DNA of 64,000 bases from Nocardiopsis sp. NRRL B-16309. Its GTDB lineage: Bacteria; Actinomycetota; Actinomycetes; Streptosporangiales; Streptosporangiaceae. Numbering within the stretch: position 1 is the stretch's first letter; each line of letters starts with the position of its first letter. A program made the position numbers and the translations under genes. The stretch covers positions 1 to 64,000 of the forward strand of contig NZ_LGEC01000092.1 of the NCBI RefSeq assembly GCF_001279585.1, given 5' to 3'. The notes below the pieces were generated by a model. That model made no database searches and was not told the DNA's origin. It was given only the letters and a program-made list of their open reading frames with translations. Positions 26,868-36,879 of the stretch are shown in pieces.

Positions 26868-27670
26868 TGGTCCTCTCCGTCGAACGCAGTGCGGTCCTGA
26901 CCCGCCGCGTCCGCCTCCTGGTCGCCGCCACAGTCGTGTACAACCTCGGCGAGGCCGTCGTGGCCATCTGGGCCGGGCGGGTGGCCTCCTCGGCCGCCCT
27001 GGTCGGCTTCGGACTGGACTCGCTGGTCGAGGTCTCCTCCGCGCTCGCGGTCGCCTGGCAGTTCTCCGCCCGTGACGCCCGCACCCGCCAGGCCCGCGAG
27101 GCCAGGGCCATGCGCGTCATCGCGCTGGCCTTCTTCGCCCTCGCCGCGTACGTCACCGTTGAGGCGCTGCGCTCCCTCCTGGGCGCGCGGGAGGCCGACC
27201 CCTCGGTGGTCGGGATCGTGCTCGCCGCGCTGTCGGTCGTCATCATGCCGGTCCTGTCCCTGGCCCAGCGCCGGGCGGGCCGCGAACTCGGGTCGGCGTC
27301 GGCCGTCGCCGACTCCAAGCAGACCCTGCTGTGCGCCTACCTCTCGGTCGCCCTGCTCGGCGGACTCCTGCTGAACGCCCTGTGGGGCTGGGCGTGGGCC
27401 GACCCGGTCGTGGCGCTGCTCATCGCCGTCCTGGCCGTGCGGGAGGGTGTCGAGGCCTGGCGCGGAGACGCCTGCTGCGGGTCCGCGGCGGCCCTGCTCG
27501 TCGGCGGAGAGCCGGACGGGGAAGACGACTGCTGTTCCGACCGCGGGTCCGGCCGCGACGCGGACCCGGGCCGCCACTCGGCATCAGGGCGTGGCTCGGA
27601 CCCGGGCTGCTGCTCGGACACGGACTGTCATGCGGACCCGGGGGGCGACCCGGACCCGGGCCGCCCCTGA
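26867..27670 (+). CDS. Cation diffusion facilitator (heavy metal exporter)
   Basis: The product has 267 residues. About five to six membrane helices carry the CDF signature region (ALVGFGLDSLVEVSSALAVAW, partly quoted, and VADSKQTLLCAYLSV with acidic metal-site residues in paired helices). It should exchange a divalent metal (Cd, Pb or Zn) for protons. The C-terminal 60 residues are unusual: instead of the folded CDF cytoplasmic domain there is a Cys/His/Asp-rich tail (DACCGS, DDCCSDRG, DPGCCSDTDCHADPG), probably a metal-collecting tail. ATG 26867 overlaps the cmtR stop (TGATG). Confidence 0.88.
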   Translation: MVLSVERSAVLTRRVRLLVAATVVYNLGEAVVAIWAGRVASSAALVGFGLDSLVEVSSALAVAWQFSARDARTRQAREARAMRVIALAFFALAAYVTVEALRSLLGAREADPSVVGIVLAALSVVIMPVLSLAQRRAGRELGSASAVADSKQTLLCAYLSVALLGGLLLNALWGWAWADPVVALLIAVLAVREGVEAWRGDACCGSAAALLVGGEPDGEDDCCSDRGSGRDADPGRHSASGRGSDPGCCSDTDCHADPGGDPDPGRP

Positions 27671-28009
27671 GCCGCTCAGCTCCCGCCTCCGGGGAGTGCG
27701 GACCGGCCGCCGTGTTCCGGGGCCCGGGGCGGCTCCGGTCCGTGCTGTGGTGCTGTGGCGGACGTGACACCAGTGTCGCGTGTGCGTGCCCAGACCCCGT
27801 CCAACAGGCGACGCCGCTGGTCGCGGCGGGGAACAGCACCGGCCGCTTCGGCGTTCGCTGGTGTGGAGGTGCGGGCGGCCTGTTATCCTGGTGCCCCGTG
27901 GAGTCCGGCGCCGTCTCGGCGCATCCCAGACCGCCTCGCACCGGACCGCCGCACGGCCGCTCAGTTCATCCGAGCCCGCCGTAGCCACTCAACCCACGGG
28001 AGCAACACT
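27671..28009. other. Upstream region of pyrG
   Basis: No gene is supported. TGTTATCCT at 27881-27889 could be an extended -10 element. A small hairpin (GCGCCG/CGGCGC, loop TCT, 27908-27922) would fall in the pyrG leader of about 110 bases. Confidence 0.3.
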
Positions 28010-29650
<1,641 letters not shown>

Positions 29651-29691
29651 GCCGGATCCGGGTGGGGGACACGAGCCTGAGAGGCGAACGC

Positions 29692-30357
29692 ATGGTCAGT
29701 GACACCCACCCGGACGGCCGTCGCACGGGGGCGGACGCCAAGATCGCGGACGCCCCCGACGCATGGCCGGTCGAGCGCTCCGAGGAGCGCTACCAGGGCC
29801 GCAAGTGCGGGATGCGCACGGACTGGGTGGTGATGCCCGGCGCCGACGGGGAGGGCACGTCCCTGGCCGCCCGCGACTACATGGTCCACCCCGGCGCCGC
29901 CGCGACCCTGGCCCTGGACGAGGACGGCCGGATCCTGCTGCTGCGCCAGTACCGGCACGCCGTCAGGCACACCATGTGGGAGCTGCCCGCCGGGATGATC
30001 GACGTGGAGGGCGAGGACCCGCTGCTCACCGCCCAGCGGGAGCTGGTCGAGGAGGCGGGGCTGCGCGCGCGGCGCTGGCACGAGCTCGCCGACTTCTTCC
30101 CCTCCGTGGGCTTCTCCAACGAGCGCATCCACGTCTACCTCGCCCGGGACCTGTCCGAGGTCCCCGCGGCGGAGATCGACTTCGTCCGCGAGCACGAGGA
30201 GACCGACCTGGCGGCCGAGTGGGTGCCACTGGACGAGGCCGTGCGCCTGGTCATGGACGGCCGGCTGCACAACGCGTCGTCGATCATCGGGATCCTGGCC
30301 GCCCAGGCCGCCGCCGCGGACGGCTTCGCCTCCCTGCGCGACCCCGCCGGAGGCTGA
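29692..30357 (+). CDS. Nudix hydrolase, ADP-ribose pyrophosphatase type
   Basis: The product has 221 residues. The nudix box is AGMIDVEGEDPLLTAQRELV followed by EEAGL, preceded by LLLRQYRHAVRHTMWELP, which is typical of ADP-ribose/GDP-mannose pyrophosphatases. It hydrolyses nucleoside diphosphate linked to a sugar, in the cytoplasm. ATG 29692 has AGAGGCG upstream; GTG 29662 is possible. It lies between pyrG and xerD as in many actinomycetes and ends 3 bases before the xerD start. Confidence 0.9.
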   Translation: MVSDTHPDGRRTGADAKIADAPDAWPVERSEERYQGRKCGMRTDWVVMPGADGEGTSLAARDYMVHPGAAATLALDEDGRILLLRQYRHAVRHTMWELPAGMIDVEGEDPLLTAQRELVEEAGLRARRWHELADFFPSVGFSNERIHVYLARDLSEVPAAEIDFVREHEETDLAAEWVPLDEAVRLVMDGRLHNASSIIGILAAQAAAADGFASLRDPAGG

Positions 30358-30360
30358 GCC

Positions 30361-31494
30361 GTGGGCGAGGACGACGGGGTCGCCGCGCCGCTGGCGGAGG
30401 TGGCGTCCGCCTTCCTGGACCACCTCAGCGCCGAGCGCGCGCTGGCGACCAATACCCTGCTCGCCTACCGTCGTGACCTGCGCCGCTACACCCGCCACCT
30501 GACCGCCTCGGGCGTGGCCTACCTGGCCGACGTGGACGGGTCCCGGGTCGGCCGGTACCTCCAGGCCCTGCGCGAGGGCGACGAGGAGCACGTGCCGCTG
30601 AGCGCGGCCTCGGCCGGGCGCGCCCTGGCCGCGGTGCGCGGGCTGCACAGGTTCGCCGTGCGCGAGGGGTGGGCCGACCACGACCCGGCGGCGGAGGTCA
30701 CCCCGCCGCCCCCGCCGATGCGGCTGCCCAAGGCCCTACCGCTGGAGGACGTGGAGCGCCTCCTGGACGCGGCCGGGCCGATGGCCGCCGCACCGGAGCG
30801 GGAGGGCGGCGGCGACGCGCCCCCGCACGGGGAGTCCGACCCGTCCTCCTCCGCTGCGGACGGGGCTCCGGGGGCGAGTGGCGGGTCCGGTGCGGGTGAG
30901 GCTCGGAGGGCTCCGGGCGGTCCGTCCGGCGGTGGCGGCGGCGACCGCGCGGCCCTGCTGGCGCTGCGCGACCGCGCCCTGCTGGAAGTCCTCTACGGCA
31001 CCGGCGCCCGGATCTCCGAGGCGGTGGGCCTGGACGTCGACGACGTCTCCGACGCGGTGGCCGCCGAAAGGGCCGTGGGACTCGTGCGCTTCCGCGGCAA
31101 GGGCGGACGCGAACGCCTGGTGCCCCTCGGCTCCTACGCCCGCCGCGCCCTGTCCGCCTACCTCGTGCGGGCCCGCCCCGTGCTGGCCGCCTCGGCGACC
31201 AGGAGCGGAGGAGGCCCGGCCCTGTTCCTCAACGCGCGCGGCGGCCGGCTGACCCGCCAGGGCGGGTGGGCCGTCCTGGGCGCGGTCGCCGACCGGGCCG
31301 GGGTGGAGGGCGTCTCACCGCACACCCTGAGGCACTCCTTCGCCACCCACCTGCTCGACGGGGGCGCCGACATCCGGGTCGTGCAGGAACTGCTGGGGCA
31401 CAGTTCGGTCACCACCACCCAGATCTATACGCTGGTCACGGTCGAGCACCTGCGCGAGGTCTATGCCGCGAGTCATCCCCGAGCGCGCCGGTGA
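30361..31494 (+). CDS. xerD: Site-specific tyrosine recombinase XerD with long internal linker
   Basis: Resolves chromosome dimers at dif during division. The 377 residues are longer than the usual ~300. An N-terminal SAM-like domain (about 8-110) is followed by the catalytic domain with Arg217 (GARISEA), Lys247, His321-x-x-Arg324 (HTLRH), His347 (LGHSS) and nucleophile Tyr356. All are present, so it should be active. Between the domains is an insert of about 55 residues rich in Gly, Ala, Ser and Pro (about 141-195). GTG 30361 follows the nudix stop directly. Confidence 0.93.
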   Translation: MGEDDGVAAPLAEVASAFLDHLSAERALATNTLLAYRRDLRRYTRHLTASGVAYLADVDGSRVGRYLQALREGDEEHVPLSAASAGRALAAVRGLHRFAVREGWADHDPAAEVTPPPPPMRLPKALPLEDVERLLDAAGPMAAAPEREGGGDAPPHGESDPSSSAADGAPGASGGSGAGEARRAPGGPSGGGGGDRAALLALRDRALLEVLYGTGARISEAVGLDVDDVSDAVAAERAVGLVRFRGKGGRERLVPLGSYARRALSAYLVRARPVLAASATRSGGGPALFLNARGGRLTRQGGWAVLGAVADRAGVEGVSPHTLRHSFATHLLDGGADIRVVQELLGHSSVTTTQIYTLVTVEHLREVYAASHPRARR

Positions 31495-31606
31495 ACTGGC
31501 CGAACGACGCGAGAACGCCTGCTGCGCGGGGGAAGCGGGCACCGTGGAGTCCCCGTTCGACTTCCCCCCAGGGACGATGGCGTGGGATTCTACCGACAGG
31601 TTTACG

Positions 31607-31636
31607 TTGATGTGCGCCGTGTCGGCGTTCTAGAGT
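31607..31636 (+). promoter_or_regulatory. Candidate parA promoter
   Basis: TTGATG and TAGAGT are separated by 18 bases, about 110 bases before the parA start. Confidence 0.5.
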
Positions 31637-31747
31637 CGCCGCACGGCGGTACGTTGCTGTCGACATATTGAGTTTCCGACGGCGGCCAGGCGCAGGGGCA
31701 CGGCATCCCTTCGGGCCGTGGCCGGTCCGTAGGGGAGGTCCAGGGTT

Positions 31748-32707
31748 GTGAACTGGTCGGAGGACGACGTGGCTGCGAACACCGCACCCGTCGGCGAGGG
31801 GGACCTCGTCGACCCGGTGACCAATCCCTGGGGCACGACACGCAACACGGGGGCGGATCTGCACACCACAAGACCGGAACGGACCTATCCGGAGCCCGAG
31901 CCGCTCGACGAACACGGCCCGGCACGGATCGTAGCACTCTGTAATCAGAAGGGTGGCGTCGGTAAGACCACCACCACCATCAACCTCGGTGCGGCCATCG
32001 CCGAGTGCGGCAGGCGCGTGCTGCTGGTCGACTTCGACCCGCAGGGAGCGCTCTCCGTCGGTCTCGGCCGGCTGGACCCGCGCGAGCTGGACCTGACCGT
32101 CTACAACCTGCTCATGCAGCGGGACGTGACGGTCGAGGACGTCCTGCTCAAGACCGACATCGAGGGCCTCGACCTCATTCCGAGCAACATCGACCTGTCG
32201 GCCGCCGAGGTCCAGCTGGTCGGTGAGGTGGCGCGCGAGCAGATGCTCGGCCGCGCGCTGCGCCCGGTCATCGACGACTACGACGTCGTCCTGATCGACT
32301 GCCAGCCGTCGCTGGGCCTGCTGACCGTCAACGCGCTCACCGCGGCCGACGGCGTCATCGTGCCGCTGGAGTGCGAGTTCTTCGCGCTGCGCGGCGTGGC
32401 GCTGCTGATGGACACCATCCAGAAGGTCCAGGAGCGCCTCAACGAGGACCTGGTCATCGACGGCTTCCTGGGCACCATGTACGACCCGCGCACGCTCCAC
32501 GCGCGTGAGGTGCTGTCCACGATCATCGACGGATTCGGCGACAAGGTGTACGGCACGGTCATCAACCGCACCGTGCGCTTCCCGGACGCCACCGTGGCGG
32601 GCGAACCCATCACCCGGTTCGACTCGTCGTCGGCCGGGGCCAACGCCTATCGGGATCTGGCCAAGGAGGTGCTGGCGAGGTGGCCTCTCAGCGGTCACGG
32701 CGCGTGA
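31748..32707 (+). CDS. ParA-family ATPase linked to condensin genes
   Basis: The product has 319 residues. Deviant Walker A is NQKGGVGKTTTTINLG, switch I LLVDFDPQGALSVGLG and Walker B VVLIDCQPSLGLLTVNAL. About 55 extra N-terminal residues precede the ATPase fold. It is the second-type ParA found beside scpA/scpB in actinomycetes, distinct from the ParA of the oriC parAB pair. It should dimerise on DNA and position cargo or chromosome regions. GTG 31748 has AGGGGAGG upstream. Its 3' end overlaps the next gene by 28 bases. Confidence 0.92.
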   Translation: MNWSEDDVAANTAPVGEGDLVDPVTNPWGTTRNTGADLHTTRPERTYPEPEPLDEHGPARIVALCNQKGGVGKTTTTINLGAAIAECGRRVLLVDFDPQGALSVGLGRLDPRELDLTVYNLLMQRDVTVEDVLLKTDIEGLDLIPSNIDLSAAEVQLVGEVAREQMLGRALRPVIDDYDVVLIDCQPSLGLLTVNALTAADGVIVPLECEFFALRGVALLMDTIQKVQERLNEDLVIDGFLGTMYDPRTLHAREVLSTIIDGFGDKVYGTVINRTVRFPDATVAGEPITRFDSSSAGANAYRDLAKEVLARWPLSGHGA

Positions 32708-33090
32708 CCCTACCGGGGGCGGACGAGCTGTTCTTCCGCCCCTCAGGCGGCGCGGAGGACGCGTCGCCCGTGGAGACCGAACGCCAGTACACGGCACCGG
32801 AGCAGAAGAGTCCGCCCGAGACGACGGCGCGCCGCAGGCGCAGGATCATCGCCCAGCCGGACGGTGCGCCCAAGCCGAGCGGACGCCAGCGCCACGACGA
32901 GAAGATCACCGTCTACATCTCCGGGCCCGAACTGCTGGCCCTGGAACAGACCCGGCTGTCGCTGCGCGCGGAGCACGGGCTGTCGGCCGACCGGGGCCGC
33001 CTCGTCCGCGAGGCCGTCGCGGTCCTGCTGGCCGACTTCGAGGAGAACGGCCAGACCAGCATGCTGGTCAGGCGACTGAGCGAGGACTAG
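32680..33090 (+). CDS. Ribbon-helix-helix-like partner of the ParA protein, putative
   Basis: The product has 136 residues. A disordered basic N-terminal 70 residues (TARRRRRIIAQPDG) are followed by a compact domain with the strand KITVYISGPELLALEQTRL and two helices with RGRLVREAVAVLLADFEE. That is a plausible ribbon-helix-helix DNA-binding arrangement. I cannot name the family with certainty. GTG 32680 has AAGGAGG at 32663-32669 inside parA, so it is translationally coupled. A small DNA-binding partner next to a ParA often acts as the centromere-binding protein, which is the inferred role. Confidence 0.7.
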   Translation: MASQRSRRVTLPGADELFFRPSGGAEDASPVETERQYTAPEQKSPPETTARRRRRIIAQPDGAPKPSGRQRHDEKITVYISGPELLALEQTRLSLRAEHGLSADRGRLVREAVAVLLADFEENGQTSMLVRRLSED

Positions 33091-33139
33091 CGCCCGCACT
33101 GGCATCGGAGGGGGTGCCGGTTCGGGAACGAAGGGACGC

Positions 33140-33173
33140 GGGTGTCACCGGTCGGATCCGACCGGTGACACCC
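33140..33173. promoter_or_regulatory. Perfect 34-bp palindrome before scpA
   Basis: The arms GGGTGTCACCGGTCGG and their exact complement meet at a central GATC, with no mismatch. As RNA it would give a 15-bp hairpin with a 4-base loop, so it may be a terminator. It is equally suited to be a binding site for a dimeric protein such as the ribbon-helix-helix candidate just upstream. Confidence 0.7.
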
Positions 33174-33208
33174 TTGACGTATGAGTGAGACGACGCGGGG
33201 CCGCGGCC

Positions 33209-34042
33209 ATGGCGGCTGAGCGGGCGCACGGGGGCGACGACACCGACGAGGTGGACGAGCACGCCTTCCAGGTGCACCTGGACAACTTCGAGGGACCGTT
33301 CGACCTGCTCCTCGGGTTGATCTCCAAGCACAAGCTGGACATCACCGAGGTGTCGCTGTCGAAGGTCACCGACGAGTTCATCGCGCACATCCGGGCGCAC
33401 GGGGACGCCTGGGACCTGGACCAGGCGAGCAACTTCCTGCTGGTCGCGGCCACCCTGCTGGACCTGAAGGCGGCACGGCTGCTGCCGCGCGGCGACGTGG
33501 AGGACGAGGGCGACCTGGCGCTGCTGGAGGCCCGCGACCTGCTGTTCGCCCGCCTGCTGCAGTACCGGGCCTACAAGGAGGTCGCGGCCCTGATGCGCGA
33601 CCGGCTGGCGGCTCAGGGGCGCAGGTACGCGCGGGCGGTGCAGCTGGAGGAGCGGTTCGCGGCGATGCGGCCGGACGTGCTGTTCAAGCTCGGTCCGCAG
33701 GAGTTCGCCGCGCTCGCGGGGATGGTGTTCACCCCCAAGGAGCCGCCGAGCGTCCCGGTCACGCACATCCACCAGACCAAGACCTCCGTCAAGGAGCAGG
33801 GCGAACTGGTGGTGGCGGCGCTGCGCGAGCACGGGCGGCTGACGTTCGTCGAGCTGACCGACGGCTGTACAGATACCTTCGAGGTCGTCGCCCGCTTCCT
33901 GTCCCTGCTGGAGCTGTACCGGGCGAGCAACGTGGCCTTCGACCAGCCCGAGCCGCTGGGGGAGCTCATCGTGACCTGGACCGGCGGCGACGCCGAGGTC
34001 GAGGTGGACACCGAGTACGACGACACCGTGGAGGCTGAATGA
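33209..34042 (+). CDS. scpA: Segregation and condensation protein A (kleisin)
   Basis: Kleisin subunit that bridges the SMC ATPase heads. The 277 residues open with the family segment FQVHLDNFEGPFDLLLGLISKHKLDITEVSL (partly quoted). They include SNFLLVAATLLDLKAARLLP in the N-domain and a C-terminal winged helix (LTFVELTDGCTDTFEVVARFLSLLEL, partly quoted). The start is unsure: ATG 33209 or GTG 33185, neither with a strong ribosome site. It overlaps scpB by ATGA. Confidence 0.93.
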   Translation: MAAERAHGGDDTDEVDEHAFQVHLDNFEGPFDLLLGLISKHKLDITEVSLSKVTDEFIAHIRAHGDAWDLDQASNFLLVAATLLDLKAARLLPRGDVEDEGDLALLEARDLLFARLLQYRAYKEVAALMRDRLAAQGRRYARAVQLEERFAAMRPDVLFKLGPQEFAALAGMVFTPKEPPSVPVTHIHQTKTSVKEQGELVVAALREHGRLTFVELTDGCTDTFEVVARFLSLLELYRASNVAFDQPEPLGELIVTWTGGDAEVEVDTEYDDTVEAE

Positions 34043-34629
34043 GCGCCGACGGCACGACCGATGTGGGTGATGTCTCCGCCCCCGCCACCCTGCGCCGGGA
34101 CCTGGAGGCGGTGCTGATGGTGGTGGACACGCCCGTGTCGGAGTACGAGCTGGCCCGGGCCCTGGACGTCCCCCTGGACGTGGTGACCCGGACGCTGGAG
34201 GACCTGTCGCGGGAATACACCGAGCAGGGGCGCGGTTTCGACCTGAGGGCGGTGGCCGAAGGGTGGCGCGTGTACACGCGGCCCGAATGCGCCGACGTCG
34301 TCGAGCACTTCCTCAAGGAGGGGCAGGAGGTGCGGCTCACCCAGGCCGCACTCGAGACGATGGCGGTGGTGGCCTACCGACAGCCGGTCTCCCGGGGCAG
34401 GGTCTCCGCCGTACGCGGTGTCAACTGCGACGGGGTTATGCGTACCCTCGTACTGAGGGGCCTGATCGAAGAGGCCGGACACGATTCCGAATCCGGTGCG
34501 CTGCTGTATCGGACCACCTCCTATTTCCTGGAACGGTTGGGCCTGCGAGGCCTCGACGAGCTGCCTGATCTGGCGCCGTTCCTCCCCGACGACATCGAAG
34601 GTCTAGACGACACCGGTGAGCACACCTAA
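34039..34629 (+). CDS. scpB: Segregation and condensation protein B
   Basis: SMC-complex partner that binds ScpA as a dimer. The 196 residues form two winged-helix domains: LRRDLEAVLMVVDTPVSEYELA at the front and RLTQAALETMAVVAYRQPVSRGRVSAVRGVN in the second (both family hallmarks, partly quoted). ATG 34039 overlaps the scpA stop by four bases, and its own end overlaps the rluB start by 14 bases. The operon therefore runs parA, small partner, scpA, scpB, rluB. Confidence 0.94.
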   Translation: MSADGTTDVGDVSAPATLRRDLEAVLMVVDTPVSEYELARALDVPLDVVTRTLEDLSREYTEQGRGFDLRAVAEGWRVYTRPECADVVEHFLKEGQEVRLTQAALETMAVVAYRQPVSRGRVSAVRGVNCDGVMRTLVLRGLIEEAGHDSESGALLYRTTSYFLERLGLRGLDELPDLAPFLPDDIEGLDDTGEHT

Positions 34630-36775
34630 CGACAGTTCCCGCGGTGCGCGGGACGACGCCCCGCGCGGTGAGCGCGGCGACTACGACAAGCGCGGCGGCC
34701 AGGGCGGCCGCGGCGAGAGGGGCGACGACCGGGCGCGCGGCGGATTCCGCGGCGACCGGGGCCCCCGCAACCGAGACGACCGCCGTTCCTTCGGCGGAGA
34801 CCGCGACCGCGGCCGTGGTGGATACCAGGGCCGCGATGATCGCGGTGGCTACAAGGGTTCGCGTGACCAGGGCGGTGAGCGCCGTTCGTTCGGCGGTGAC
34901 CGTGACCGCGACCGCGGTGGGTACCAGGGTCGGGACGACCGTGGCGGCTACCGCCGCGACCGCGGTGGGTACCAGGGTCGGGACGACCGTGGCGGCTACC
35001 GGGGTTCGCGTGACCAGGGTGGCGACCGTGGCCGTGGCGGTTACCAGGGCCGTGATGACCGTGGCGGTTACAAGGGTTCGCGTGACCAGGGTGGCGAGCG
35101 CCGTTCGTTCGGCGGTGACCGTGACCGCGACCGTGGTGGTTACCAGGGTCGCGATGACCGTGGTGGCTACAAGGGTTCCCGTGACCAGGGTGGTGACCGT
35201 CGTTCGTTCGGCGGTGACCGTGACCGCGACCGTGGCGGCTACCAGGGTCGGGATGATCGTGGTGGCTACAAGGGTTCCCGTGACCAGCGTGACGATCGCC
35301 GGTCCTTCGCGGGAGACCGCGACCGCGGCGGCTACCGGGGTTCGCGTGACCAGGGTGGCGACCGTGGCCGTGGTGGTTATCAGGGCCGTGATGACCGTGG
35401 TGGTTACAAGGGTTCGCGTGACCAGGGTGGTGACCGTCGTTCGTTCGGCGGTGACCGTGACCGCGACCGTGGTGGATACCAGGGTCGGGACGATCGTGGT
35501 GGCTACCGGGGTTCGCGTGACCAACGTGATGATCGTGGCCGTGGCGGCTACCAGGGCCGTGATGACCGTGGTGGTTACAAGGGTTCCCGCGATCAGGGTG
35601 GTGACCGTCGTTCGTTCGGCGGTGACCGTGACCGCGACCGTGGTGGATACCAGGGTCGGGATGATCGTGGTGGCTACAAGGGTTCCCGTGACCAGCGTGA
35701 CGATCGCCGGTCCTTCGCGGGAGACCGCGACCGCGGCGGCCACAAGGGCCCCCGTGGCCAGGGCGGCGACCGTGGACGCGGCGGGTACCAGGGCCGCGAC
35801 GACCGCGGCTCCGACCGGGGCCCCCGCAACCGCGACGACCGCCGGACCTCCGGTGGCGACCGCGACCGGCGGGACGAGCGCCGTTCGGACGACCGGCCCC
35901 AGAAGCGTGACGCCGCCCCCGCGGCCGGTGTCACGAAGGAGAGCCAGCTGTCCAAGGCGGCCCGCGAGCGCCTCAGCGCGCTGCGCGCCGACTACAACCC
36001 CAAGGACGAGGACCACCTCGGCGAGGACCGCGACTCCTACAGCGACGTCCAGGGCGGCATCCGCCTCCAGAAGGCCCTCGCCGCCGCCGGTGTGGCCAGC
36101 CGCCGCGCCAGCGAGGAGATGATCGCCGCCGGCCGTGTCTCCGTGGACGGACAGGTCGTCCGGCGCTTCGGCGCACGCGTCGACCCCGAGGCCTCGGAGA
36201 TCCGCGTCGACGGCATGCGCGTCGTCACCGCTCCGGACAAGCTCTACTTCGCGCTCAACAAGCCGCGCGGCGTGGTCAGCACCATGTGGGATCCGGAGGG
36301 CCGTCCGACGCTGGCCGACTACACCGGCCAGACCGCGGAGCGCATCTTCCACGTCGGTCGTCTCGACACCGAGACCGAGGGCCTGATCCTGCTGACCAAC
36401 GACGGTGAACTGGCCAACCGCCTGACCCACCCGCGCTACAAGGTCGTCAAGACCTACGTGGCCATGGTGCCGGGCCCGGTTCCCCAGCGCGTGGTCCGCG
36501 AGGTCAACAAGGGCGTCGAGCTCGACGACGGTCCGGTCGAGGTCGACTCGTTCCGCGTCGTCGACAACGACGCGCCCAAGGCCATGGTGGAGATCCGCCT
36601 GCACGAGGGGCGCAAGCACATCGTGCGCCGCCTGATGGAGGCCGTCGGCCACCCGGTCGCCGACCTCGCCCGCACCCAGGTCGGTCCCATCGACCTGAAC
36701 ACGCTCCAGCAGGGCACCATGCGGGCGCTGACCTCTCGCGAGGTGGGCGAACTCTACGCGGCCGCGGGCCTGTAG
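34616..36775 (+). CDS. rluB: Pseudouridine synthase (RsuA/RluB family) with giant RGG-like repeat tail
   Basis: The C-terminal 240 residues are a complete rRNA pseudouridine synthase: an S4 RNA-binding domain starting near residue 482 (IRLQKALAAAGVASRRASEE) and a catalytic domain with the Asp in VGRLDTETEGLILLTNDG. The first ~440 residues are low-complexity tandem repeats of about 30 residues built from GGYQGRDDRGGYKGSRDQ and RRSFGGDRDRDR. They resemble RGG/RG RNA-binding disordered regions. GTG 34616 overlaps scpB. Family members usually have only a short basic extension, so this tail is exceptional. Repeat expansion by recombination is visible at DNA level too. Confidence 0.93.
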   Translation: MSTPNDSSRGARDDAPRGERGDYDKRGGQGGRGERGDDRARGGFRGDRGPRNRDDRRSFGGDRDRGRGGYQGRDDRGGYKGSRDQGGERRSFGGDRDRDRGGYQGRDDRGGYRRDRGGYQGRDDRGGYRGSRDQGGDRGRGGYQGRDDRGGYKGSRDQGGERRSFGGDRDRDRGGYQGRDDRGGYKGSRDQGGDRRSFGGDRDRDRGGYQGRDDRGGYKGSRDQRDDRRSFAGDRDRGGYRGSRDQGGDRGRGGYQGRDDRGGYKGSRDQGGDRRSFGGDRDRDRGGYQGRDDRGGYRGSRDQRDDRGRGGYQGRDDRGGYKGSRDQGGDRRSFGGDRDRDRGGYQGRDDRGGYKGSRDQRDDRRSFAGDRDRGGHKGPRGQGGDRGRGGYQGRDDRGSDRGPRNRDDRRTSGGDRDRRDERRSDDRPQKRDAAPAAGVTKESQLSKAARERLSALRADYNPKDEDHLGEDRDSYSDVQGGIRLQKALAAAGVASRRASEEMIAAGRVSVDGQVVRRFGARVDPEASEIRVDGMRVVTAPDKLYFALNKPRGVVSTMWDPEGRPTLADYTGQTAERIFHVGRLDTETEGLILLTNDGELANRLTHPRYKVVKTYVAMVPGPVPQRVVREVNKGVELDDGPVEVDSFRVVDNDAPKAMVEIRLHEGRKHIVRRLMEAVGHPVADLARTQVGPIDLNTLQQGTMRALTSREVGELYAAAGL
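34740..35860 (+). repeat. Tandem DNA repeats encoding the RGG-like tail
   Basis: Units of roughly 90-100 bases recur about ten times with variation. Recurrent words are TACCAGGG, GGTTCGCGTGACCAG and CGTTCGTTCGGCGGTGACCG. The frame is preserved throughout. It is a coding repeat, not a CRISPR. Confidence 0.9.
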
Positions 36776-36879
36776 ATACAGTTGACGGCGGTCACCGTGC
36801 GGACTCCCTCCGTGGCGGTGGCCGCCGTTCCCTTCTCCGGGGTACGGCCGGACAGAGCAAGGATGAGGCGGGATCGAAC

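Noticed and set aside
33140..33173. Palindrome as a canonical parS site
   Set aside because: The sequence does not match the conserved TGTTTCACGTGAAACA parS.
34740..35860. Regular repeats resembling a CRISPR array
   Set aside because: Units are imperfect, without distinct spacers, and keep one reading frame that encodes RGG-type repeats of the pseudouridine synthase.
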